Below the pieces are notes generated by a model. It ran no database searches. It worked only from the letters and a program-made list of their open reading frames with translations, and was not told the DNA's origin. A DNA stretch of 64,000 nucleotides from the NCBI RefSeq assembly GCF_019599465.1, contig NZ_RKLR01000007.1, forward strand, positions 1 to 64,000. The letters are read 5' to 3'. Of this stretch, positions 57,150 to 64,000 are shown piece by piece; position 1 is the first letter of the stretch, and the number at the start of each line of letters is the position of its first letter. The position numbers and the translations under genes were made by a program. The DNA comes from Haloarcula rubra. Its GTDB lineage: Archaea; Halobacteriota; Halobacteria; Halobacteriales; Haloarculaceae.

Positions 57150-57188
57150 TCCCGAGCTTTTTGTACGAAGGGGCGACCAGCCCCGCCG

Positions 57189-58847
57189 ATGCAGTCGTCC
57201 CCCGCACGGCCGGCCAGTCGTAGACAGATAACGACGACGGCCGGCCGTCTCGCACTCGCCGCCCTGTTGCTCCTCGCGACCGTCACGGCCGCGACCGGAG
57301 TCGCGTCCCCGACGCTGTCGGCAGACGGCGACCGACCGACCATCCACGCCGTCTACCCGGACCCGGTGGCCGGCGGCGACCGGGGCGAGTTCGTCGTCCT
57401 CGACGTGCCCGGGATAACCGACCTCGGCGCGTACGCGCTCACGGACGGCCACACGACCGCCCCACTCCCGAACCGGACCGTCCAGGGGCGCGTCTACCTC
57501 ACGGCTCACCCCGACCGCGTACGGAACCTGACGGGCGAGTTCGTCTACGGTCTCGACTCGCCCGTCGCCCTCGCGAACGGCGGCGACACGCTCCGATTAC
57601 TCCGGAACGGCACCGTCGTCGACAGGATACGGTACCGCGACGCCGACGAGGGTGCGGTCGGCGTCGTTCGCGGGGCCACGATACGCTGGCGACCGCTCGG
57701 TGCCACGGACCGACCGGTCGTCTCCGGCCGAGCGGACGACGTCCGTGCCTTCACGCTCCCCGACGCTCCGAAGGCACCGCTCGCACCCCTCCGCGACGCC
57801 GACGACCGACTCTATCTGGCCGGCTACACGCTCTCGTCGGCCCGGGTCGCGGACGCACTCGTGGCCGCCCACCGTCGCGGGGCCGACGTGCGCGTCCTGC
57901 TGGAGGGGTCGCCAGTCGGGGGCCGAACCCGCGCGGAGGCCCAGACGCTCGACAGACTCGCCGCCGCGGGCGTGAACGTGCGGCTCGTCGCCGGGCCGCA
58001 CGCTCGCTACGCCTACCACCACGCGAAGTACGCCGTCACGGGGGACGCCGCGGTCGTCCTCACGGAGAACTGGAAGCCCGCCGGAACTGGGGGCAACAGC
58101 AGTCGCGGTTGGGGCGTCACGACGACACAGCCACGGGTAGTCGACGGTCTCGCGGCGACGTTCCGTGCCGACGCTGGCTGGCGGGACGCCGTCCCGTGGG
58201 CCGAGTACCGACGCGGGCGGCAGTTCGAACGCGGCGAACCCGCCGACGAGACGTACCCGTCGCGGTTCGACGCAGCGTCCGTCGCCGTCGAGCGGACCGA
58301 CCTGCTCGTCACGCCGGACAACGCACAGCGCGAACTCGTCGCCGAACTCGACGCCGCGGACGAGTCCGTCGCGGTGGTCCAACCGACCGTCGGCGGGTGG
58401 GACGAACCGTTGCTGCGAGCCCTCCGCCGGGCCGCCGACCGCGGTGTCGAGGTCCGTCTCCTGCTGAGTTCGACGTGGTACGTCCGCGAGGAGAACCAGC
58501 GCACAGTCGCCCGGTTCGAGTCGTGGGCCGAGCGGACGGGGGCCCCGCTGTCTGCCAGACTGGCCGACCCCGGTGGTCGGTTCGCGAAGGTTCACGCGAA
58601 GGGGGCCGTCCTCGACGGCAAGCGAGTGGTGCTGGGGAGCCTCAACTGGAACGAGCAGGCCGCGACGACGAACCGCGAAGTCGTCCTCGTGTTGCACGGC
58701 CCCGAAGCGGCCGAGTACTTCGGCCGGGTGTTCGAGGCGGACTGGTCCGGGGGTCGCCCGGCGGTACCGCTGGGGCTGGTCGGTGCCACGCTCGGCGTCC
58801 TCGTGGTCGGCGCACTCGCCGCTCGACGGGTGCAGTTCACGAGATGA
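57189..58847 (+). CDS. Exported phospholipase D-like protein with a lamin-tail-like domain
   Basis: A 552-residue protein. An N-terminal signal-like helix (LALAALLLLATVTAATGVAS) is followed by a segment at 50-150 that resembles a lamin-tail Ig fold (GEFVVLDVPGITDLGAYALT, NGGDTLRLLRNGTVVDRI). Two PLD modules follow. The first active site is YHHAKYAVTGD near residue 277, the second is VHAKGAVLDGKRVVLGSLNW near 468, a good HKD motif. It ends in one membrane helix (GATLGVLVVGALAARRV). It is likely anchored outside the cell; lipid or nucleic-acid backbone cleavage are both possible. Confidence 0.82.
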   Translation: MQSSPARPASRRQITTTAGRLALAALLLLATVTAATGVASPTLSADGDRPTIHAVYPDPVAGGDRGEFVVLDVPGITDLGAYALTDGHTTAPLPNRTVQGRVYLTAHPDRVRNLTGEFVYGLDSPVALANGGDTLRLLRNGTVVDRIRYRDADEGAVGVVRGATIRWRPLGATDRPVVSGRADDVRAFTLPDAPKAPLAPLRDADDRLYLAGYTLSSARVADALVAAHRRGADVRVLLEGSPVGGRTRAEAQTLDRLAAAGVNVRLVAGPHARYAYHHAKYAVTGDAAVVLTENWKPAGTGGNSSRGWGVTTTQPRVVDGLAATFRADAGWRDAVPWAEYRRGRQFERGEPADETYPSRFDAASVAVERTDLLVTPDNAQRELVAELDAADESVAVVQPTVGGWDEPLLRALRRAADRGVEVRLLLSSTWYVREENQRTVARFESWAERTGAPLSARLADPGGRFAKVHAKGAVLDGKRVVLGSLNWNEQAATTNREVVLVLHGPEAAEYFGRVFEADWSGGRPAVPLGLVGATLGVLVVGALAARRVQFTR

Positions 58848-58874
58848 GGCGTCGACAACGGGCCGTCGCGTCGC

Positions 58875-60788
58875 TCAGACTTCTTCGGGGAGTGCGGTCG
58901 AACTACCGAGTTCCTCGTCGAGTTCGGCGTCGGCCATCTTCTCGACCAGTGCCTCGATGACGGCGTCGCGCATCCCGGAGACGAACTTGATAGAGCCGAC
59001 GACGAGGTGGCCGCCGCCGGAGACGCCGCCGCCGTCGACCTCCTCGGTCAGTTCCGAGACGTAGCGCGGGATGTCCAGACGGACGCCGTCACTCCGGAGG
59101 ACGGCGAAGTCCGGACCGTACCCGATGGTGATGACGGGGTCGCCGGTCTCGGCGACTTTCCGGTCGTGTATCTCGCCGGTGGTCTTCCCCGGAGCGGGGT
59201 AGGTAAAGCGGTGGGCGTGGTTCTCCACGTCGATTTGGTAGAGGTGCGCGCCGTTGTCCAGTCGCTCGTGTTCGACGTGGCTCATCGCGGCGTCGAGTTG
59301 CTCCTCAACGTCGCGTTCGGCCTTCTCGGCGAGGAAGTCGACGAGTTCGCCGTGGCGGTCCCGGTCGTCCGAGTCGACGTTGAGCACGTCGCTGATGAGT
59401 TGCTCGCCGGAACTGTACCGGAGCCAGTGGGTGGCGTAGTCGAGCGCCTCGCCGATGTCGCGGAGGTCCGACTCGTCGTACCCCTTCTCGCTGGCGAGGT
59501 CGAGGTAGTCGCCCATCGCCTCGGCCTCGGAGCGGTCCGAGAGGCCGGCGACGGCGGGGACGTGTTGGAGGTCGTCGGTGAGGTCCGGGTCTATCATCCG
59601 GGCCAGTTCCACACAGAGCATCCCCGTCGTGATGCGGTAGTCCTCGCCGTGGAGGTAGGGATTGACGTGCTGTTCGATGAGCGGTTCGACGGCCTCCGGG
59701 TCGGGGTGGTGGTGGTCGACGACGACGACGGGGATGTCGTAGTGCCGGAGGTTCCGGTAGGCGGGCGTGTCCTCCTCGGTCGACCCGTTGTCGAGCATCA
59801 GCACGAGGGGGAGTTTCTGCCCGTGGCGGGTGCGGTCCTCCAGCGCGAAGTTGAGGTCCCGCGTCACGTCCTCCATCTCGTAGTAGGGGGCCTTGCTCGG
59901 CAGGCGCTTGAGGAGGTGCTGGGGGGCGTCCCCGTCCTCGTAGTGGTCGGCGATGAACCGTTCGAGGGCGACCTGCAGTGGGACGCTGGCACAGAGGCCG
60001 TCGCCGTCGGCGTGGTGGCGCATCCGGATGGGGCGCCCCTCCAGTACGGTCTTACGAAGCTCCGTGGCGACGTCGCGCAGGTCGTCCCACAGTTTCTCGA
60101 AGGCGGGCCACTCGACCAGCGGGTCGATGTCGGTCGGTTCGGCGGCGGCGGCGAGCGCCTCGTCGAGTTCCGTCTCGACGGCGGCGGCCTCGTCGCCCTC
60201 GAGGACGGTCAGCGAGTCGACTTCGACCTGCACGCCGCCGTCTCGCTCCTCGGCGCGGCCGGAGACCCGAACCACGTCGTCCATCTCGACGTCGGGGTAG
60301 GCACGCACGCCGGCCTCCTCGAAGGCGGCACACGGGACGATGCCGGTGCCGTCACGGACCTGAAAGACCGTCGGGCCGCCGGTCTGCTTTATCTGGACGA
60401 CCTGTCCCTCGACGACGACGGTGTCGCCCGTCTCCCCGCCGAGGTCGGTGACGTCGGCCGCGGTCCCGTGCGGGACGTGTTCTTCCTCGTAGTCCGTCAG
60501 GCGGACCTCCTCGAAACTGAGGTCGCCGTCGGGGCGGACCTCGCCCAGTTCGACGACGAGGTCGTCGCCGACCTCGTAGGCGCCCAGCAGGTTCGAACTG
60601 TGGACGAGGCCGGACACTTCCTCGGAGAGGTCGACGAAGACGCCGTAGTCGACGACGCCGTTGACTGTCGCTCGGTAGCGGGCACCTTCCTCTACGTCGT
60701 CGGCGGTACACTCGGCGGCGAGATCGTAGACGATGGTCCCCCCGTCGGGAACCGCGGCACCGTCGTCGGTGCCAGTTGGCGGAGACAT
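58875..60788 (-). CDS. DHH-family nuclease (RecJ-like) with S1 and OB domains
   Basis: A 637-residue nucleic-acid enzyme. Order: S1 domain about residues 20-90 (GARYRATVNGVVDYGVFVDL), OB-fold about 110-200 (VVEGQVVQIKQTGGPTVFQV), DHH catalytic domain from about 250 (MRHHADGDGLCAS; LDNGSTEEDT; VVVDHHHPD), and the DHHA1 domain with GGGVSGGGHLVVGSIKF. It is one of several archaeal RecJ-like proteins; some act in replication or RNA 3'-end trimming. Which role this one has is not clear. It diverges from the JAMM gene. Confidence 0.88.
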   Translation of the reverse strand: MSPPTGTDDGAAVPDGGTIVYDLAAECTADDVEEGARYRATVNGVVDYGVFVDLSEEVSGLVHSSNLLGAYEVGDDLVVELGEVRPDGDLSFEEVRLTDYEEEHVPHGTAADVTDLGGETGDTVVVEGQVVQIKQTGGPTVFQVRDGTGIVPCAAFEEAGVRAYPDVEMDDVVRVSGRAEERDGGVQVEVDSLTVLEGDEAAAVETELDEALAAAAEPTDIDPLVEWPAFEKLWDDLRDVATELRKTVLEGRPIRMRHHADGDGLCASVPLQVALERFIADHYEDGDAPQHLLKRLPSKAPYYEMEDVTRDLNFALEDRTRHGQKLPLVLMLDNGSTEEDTPAYRNLRHYDIPVVVVDHHHPDPEAVEPLIEQHVNPYLHGEDYRITTGMLCVELARMIDPDLTDDLQHVPAVAGLSDRSEAEAMGDYLDLASEKGYDESDLRDIGEALDYATHWLRYSSGEQLISDVLNVDSDDRDRHGELVDFLAEKAERDVEEQLDAAMSHVEHERLDNGAHLYQIDVENHAHRFTYPAPGKTTGEIHDRKVAETGDPVITIGYGPDFAVLRSDGVRLDIPRYVSELTEEVDGGGVSGGGHLVVGSIKFVSGMRDAVIEALVEKMADAELDEELGSSTALPEEV

Positions 60789-60940
60789 TTGGCGTCACTT
60801 CGGCACTCCCCCGTTTGTACCCTTCGGAATCGCTGGCTAGCCGGTGCGTGTATCTGGTGGCCGTCCACCGTGCGCGCCGACCGCCAGCCGAACTGCCGAG
60901 AGCGGAACCCTTAGAAAGCGCCCGACCCGAGCGTACAGGT

Positions 60941-61438
60941 ATGGGGCTGTTTCGTTCGGGCGGCATCCTCGGCATCGCCGAGTCGGCGCTCGACTTCGCG
61001 CGGGCCGCGTCCGAGGAATCCCATCCGAACGAGTACATGGGACTGCTTCGCGGCGACGACGCCGCCAAACTGGGACTCGACGAGGACGGCACCGTTCTCA
61101 CGGACGTCCTCGTCATCCCGGGGACCGAGTCGAACCCGGTGAGCGCGACGGTCAAGACGAGCATGGTGCCAAACGACATGCGCGCCGCGGGGTCGATTCA
61201 CTCACATCCGAACGGCGTGCTACAACCGAGCGACGCCGACCTCGCCACGTTCGGCCGAGGGGACGTCCACATCATCGTCGGCTACCCGTACGGACCCGAC
61301 GACTGGCAGGCTTTCGACAACGACGGCGAACCGATCGACCTGCCGGTACTCGACGTCGACCCGCCCGAGGAGTCCTTCTTCGACTTCGACCAGACGGACA
61401 TCGACCGGGAACTGCGCGAGGAGGAGTTCGACTCGTGA
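60941..61438 (+). CDS. JAMM (MPN+) metalloprotease
   Basis: A 165-residue protein with a complete JAMM zinc site: Glu31 in NEYMGLLRG and His87, His89, Ser97 and Asp100 in [16 protein letters not shown]. Relatives in haloarchaea remove the ubiquitin-like SAMP proteins (desampylase), so that role is plausible. ATG at 60941 was chosen because the upstream frame is not family-like and a TATA-like cccttagaaa lies about 24-33 bases before it. Its TGA overlaps the ribL GTG. Confidence 0.85.
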   Translation: MGLFRSGGILGIAESALDFARAASEESHPNEYMGLLRGDDAAKLGLDEDGTVLTDVLVIPGTESNPVSATVKTSMVPNDMRAAGSIHSHPNGVLQPSDADLATFGRGDVHIIVGYPYGPDDWQAFDNDGEPIDLPVLDVDPPEESFFDFDQTDIDRELREEEFDS

Positions 61439-61863
61439 CCCGCGTCGTCGCACAGGGCACCTTCGACATCCTCCATCCCGGCCACGTCCACTACCTACGG
61501 GACGCGAAGGCGATGGGCGACGAACTCCACGTCATCGTCGCCCGGTCGGTCAACGTCACGCACAAGGAACCCCCCGTGATTCCGGACGACCAGCGCCGGG
61601 AGATGGTCGCCGCGCTCAAACCCGTCGACGAGGCGCACCTCGGTCATCCGGAGGACATCTTCGTCCCCATCGAGCGCATCGACCCGGACGTCATCGCACT
61701 GGGGTACGACCAGCACCACGACGAAGAGAAACTACAGGCGGCGCTGGCCGACCGCGGCATCGACTGTGAGATTCGGCGTGCGAGTCCGCTGGACCGCGAG
61801 GACCCCGACCGTCTGCTCTCGACGGGCCGCATCATCGACCGGGTGCTCGACGAACGGGCCTGA
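61435..61863 (+). CDS. ribL: Archaeal FAD synthase RibL
   Basis: A 142-residue nucleotidyltransferase joining FMN and ATP to make FAD. The nucleotide motif is [14 protein letters not shown] (His14, His17) and [11 protein letters not shown] is the ISSTRIR-like motif. [20 protein letters not shown] matches archaeal RibL. The GTG start overlaps the JAMM gene's stop (GTGA), which strongly suggests co-translation. A phospho-lipid-head cytidylyltransferase is the main alternative for this fold. Confidence 0.85.
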   Translation: MTRVVAQGTFDILHPGHVHYLRDAKAMGDELHVIVARSVNVTHKEPPVIPDDQRREMVAALKPVDEAHLGHPEDIFVPIERIDPDVIALGYDQHHDEEKLQAALADRGIDCEIRRASPLDREDPDRLLSTGRIIDRVLDERA

Positions 61864-62038
61864 AGAGAAGGGGCGGGTTCACAGAGAAGCACACCCGTTT
61901 CACCAGTTGACGCGGCCTTGCCGTAGTCGCCTACCCGCTCGTCGACGGGTACTCCCTCGCGCGTCGATACGGTGCTATCGAGTTCGAGCGACGCTGGCGG
62001 CCCAAAGTATTTGCCCGTGAGGGTGCTGTCAGTCGCTC
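61864..62038. promoter_or_regulatory. Spacer and promoter of the PGF-CTERM propeller gene
   Basis: A 175-base spacer with no gene. The tract caaagtatttg at about 62003-62013 stands roughly 26-35 bases before the GTG start at 62039 and is the likely TATA box. Confidence 0.4.
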
Positions 62039-63322
62039 GTGCCCCTCCATCGCCGCTCCCTCCTCGCCGCACTCGCACTGTCCCCGGTAGCCGTCCGCCG
62101 CGTCGGTGCGACGGAGAGACGGTCGCTTGCCGTCGACTGGCGGACGACGGTCGGTGACGCCGGACTCCTCGACAGCGCCCGGGTCGACGGTCAGACGCTG
62201 TTGCTCACCGACCACGCCGACCGGACCGCCACGCTCCACGCCGTCGACGACGACGGGTCGAGCGTCTGGTCCCGGCAGTTCGACGACGTCCCCTCGCCCG
62301 AGACCGTCACCGGAACCGACGACGGTGGCGTCCTCGCCGCCGGACGCACGGGGCGTGACGACCAGATGATGGTCGCACGGCTGACGGCCGACGGGACGCT
62401 GTCGTGGCGACACCGCGTATCGGTGGGGTACCACGACCAGAAAACCGGCGTCCAACCGCTCGACGGCGACAGGGTCGCTCTCGTCTCCAACAGTATCGGG
62501 ACACACGCCGTCTCGGCACGCCTCCAGTGTCTCGACGCGTCGGGGACCGTCCGCTGGGACCACACCCGCGACGGGTTCGCCGCGACCATCGCCGACGTGG
62601 TCGACGGCGACTTGGTCGCCGGTGGCTACGCCTTCGAATCGGCGTTCGGCGGCTGGCTCGACCGAATCGATGCGGACGGCCGGCGAGTCTGGAGCCACCG
62701 GTGGCCGGAGGAGTACACGGACGCCGCTCAGTTCGGACCCGGCGGCGGCGTCGCCGCGGCCGGCGTCTACGAGGACGACGGGACGGACGCGTGGCGCATC
62801 AGCTACCTCTCGGCCGACGGTCGGATACAGCGCGAGTGGCGCCACAACTTCGCGGGCGACGACCGAGCGAGCCCCGGGGCGGCCCTGCGATTGGCCGACG
62901 GGAGCGCCGTGTTCGTCGGCGAACGGGACGAGTCGGCTCGGGTTCGACTCCTCCGGACCGGTCCGCAGGGGTCGCCCGACACCGTCACGCTCGAACCGTT
63001 CGACGCCGCCGTCGCGCCCCACGACCTGTTCCCCGTCGACGGTGGTGTCCTGCTGACCGGCGATTTCGAGTCGGCCTCGGACGGCGGTAGTTGGGTGGTT
63101 CGCCTCGGCGACGCCGGGACGCCGACGGGGACCGCCACGCGGACCCGGACGACGCGGACGGGAACCGACACCGAGGTGACGCCCTATCCACCGCCACCGA
63201 CGGACGTGACCGAGACGACGACCGGGGACAGCGGCCCTGGATTCGGGCCACTGGCGGCGCTAGCGGGACTCGGGGCCGCGTCCCTAGCGCGACTTCGAAA
63301 CGGCGAGAAAGACGCTGATTAG
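62039..63322 (+). CDS. Exported beta-propeller protein with a PGF-CTERM sorting tail
   Basis: A 427-residue secreted protein. The N-terminus HRRSLLAALALSPVA is a short twin-arginine-like signal. The body is a series of PQQ/WD-like blades (DGSSVWSRQFDDV, DGTLSWRHRVSV, SGTVRWDHTRDGF, DGRRVWSHRWPEE, DGRIQREWRHNF). The Thr/Pro-rich stalk at 365-395 leads to SGPGFGPLAALAGLGAASLA and basic residues, a PGF-CTERM signal processed by archaeosortase for lipid anchoring. Start is GTG. Ligand and role unknown; it is an outer-surface protein. Confidence 0.8.
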   Translation: MPLHRRSLLAALALSPVAVRRVGATERRSLAVDWRTTVGDAGLLDSARVDGQTLLLTDHADRTATLHAVDDDGSSVWSRQFDDVPSPETVTGTDDGGVLAAGRTGRDDQMMVARLTADGTLSWRHRVSVGYHDQKTGVQPLDGDRVALVSNSIGTHAVSARLQCLDASGTVRWDHTRDGFAATIADVVDGDLVAGGYAFESAFGGWLDRIDADGRRVWSHRWPEEYTDAAQFGPGGGVAAAGVYEDDGTDAWRISYLSADGRIQREWRHNFAGDDRASPGAALRLADGSAVFVGERDESARVRLLRTGPQGSPDTVTLEPFDAAVAPHDLFPVDGGVLLTGDFESASDGGSWVVRLGDAGTPTGTATRTRTTRTGTDTEVTPYPPPPTDVTETTTGDSGPGFGPLAALAGLGAASLARLRNGEKDAD

Positions 63323-64000
63323 ATGAGGTCGTGTTCGGCCAGTCGGTCGACCGCTTCCTGCAGACGCTCCTTGCTGTTCGCGTAGGAGATACGTGCGTAG
63401 CCGGGCGTCCCGAACGCGCTCCCGGGAACGGTGGCGACCTGCGCGTCCGAAATCGCGGCGTCGCACCACTCGGTGTCGTCGCCGTCGGGCGCGACTTCGG
63501 GCATCATGTAGAACGCGCCCTGCGGTTCGGGGACGTGGACGCCGTGGTCCTCGAACAGGCCGATGAGGAACTCGCGGCGTTCGGCGAAGGCCTGTCGCAT
63601 CTCCTCGACGGCCTCGTCGGTGTTCGTCAGCGCCTCGATACCGGCGTGCTGGACGAAGTTCACGGCACAGGAGACGGAGTGTGAGTGGACCTTCCCGGCC
63701 TGCGAGACGAGTTCTTCCGGGCCGGCGAAGTAGCCCAGCCGCCACCCGGTCATCGAGTAGGCCTTCGAGAAGCCGTTGAGCGTGACCGTGCGGTCCTCCA
63801 TCCCGTCGAGGGTGCCGAGGCTCGTCGCCTCGACGCCGTCGTAGGTGATCTCCTTGTAAATCTCGTCGGAGATGACGGTGATGTCGTGTTCGACGGCGAG
63901 GTCACGGACGCCTTCGAGTGCGGCGTCGGAGTAGACGGCCCCGTGGGGGTTGCCCGGGGAGTTGACGACGAGCAGTTCGGTGTCGTCGGAGACGGCGGCG
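63319..64000 (-). CDS. Aspartate aminotransferase-family PLP enzyme, C-terminal part
   Basis: About 226 residues are visible; the gene continues past the right edge. The PLP lysine is in LNGFSKAYSMTGWRLGYFAG, preceded by LLVVNSPGNPHGAVYS and ITVISDEIYKEI, which bind PLP phosphate and ring. YARISYANSKERLQEAVDRL is the substrate-binding C-terminus. It is a class I aminotransferase, most likely aspartate or a related amino acid. Its stop codon overlaps the stop of the convergent propeller gene. Confidence 0.9.
   Translation of the reverse strand, partial: AAVSDDTELLVVNSPGNPHGAVYSDAALEGVRDLAVEHDITVISDEIYKEITYDGVEATSLGTLDGMEDRTVTLNGFSKAYSMTGWRLGYFAGPEELVSQAGKVHSHSVSCAVNFVQHAGIEALTNTDEAVEEMRQAFAERREFLIGLFEDHGVHVPEPQGAFYMMPEVAPDGDDTEWCDAAISDAQVATVPGSAFGTPGYARISYANSKERLQEAVDRLAEHDLI

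Overview
The window is chromosomal DNA of an extremely halophilic archaeon (class Halobacteria). The evidence is high G+C, very acidic predicted proteins, Tat-type lipoprotein and secretion signals, TATA-like boxes about 25-30 bases before start codons (leaderless transcripts), GTG starts that overlap the preceding stop, a PGF-CTERM cell-surface sorting tail, a haloarchaeal actin homologue, a phosphomevalonate decarboxylase-like enzyme, and a Nuo-type complex I without the NADH-oxidising subunits. I think Haloarculaceae (Haloarcula-like) most likely, but this is an impression, not a demonstration.

Layout, 1-20 kb: an insertion-sequence helix-turn-helix ORF is cut by the left edge. A PhoU/AbrB phosphate regulator then diverges from a pstSCAB phosphate-uptake operon. 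A TatD-family hydrolase and a NYN-domain protein follow on the minus strand, then a badly frameshifted gene remnant (about 7.7-8.45 kb). The glycine cleavage genes gcvT-gcvH-gcvPA-gcvPB come next, then a very large sensor kinase (six PAS, two GAF) convergent with a receiver-only response regulator, small haloarchaeal proteins, msrA, a cobalamin adenosyltransferase and an AstE/AspA-type hydrolase.

20-31 kb: a BCCT osmolyte transporter lies behind a palindrome-TATA promoter and a structured leader, followed by a small YegP-like protein, MvaD and a type II NADH dehydrogenase-like flavoprotein. A potentially interesting cluster then combines a CheW-like protein and a ParA-type ATPase (overlapping, minus strand) with a divergent ArlD/E (FlaD/E)-family protein and a haloarchaeal actin (plus strand). 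Next is a multidomain protein that seems to end in a catalytically dead Mrr-like nuclease fold.

31-42 kb: a fructan/sucrose locus holds a GH32 fructosidase with an unusual N-terminal amidotransferase-like domain, convergent with a GH68 levansucrase; neither has a visible export signal. A Zn/Cd-type P-type ATPase, a squalene/phytoene synthase, several small conserved proteins, a DUF1028 protein, a membrane-anchored TRAM protein, tRNA-Val(CAC) with nearby tRNA-like fragments, and an MBL-fold hydrolase follow.

42-64 kb: the complete minus-strand nuoA-B-CD-H-I-J1-J2-K-L-M-N operon includes a 14-codon mini-ORF bridging nuoH and nuoI. Then come purE, a small membrane protein and an NCS2 nucleobase permease in one minus-strand group; a HEAT-repeat protein; an exported phospholipase D-like protein with a possible lamin-tail domain; a DHH-family nuclease divergent from a JAMM peptidase and RibL FAD synthase; an exported beta-propeller protein with a PGF-CTERM tail; and an aspartate aminotransferase cut by the right edge. 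I found no CRISPR array, prophage or replication origin. Most of the window looks like ordinary core genome; the CheW/ParA/Arl/actin cluster and the 29 kb multidomain protein are the best leads.
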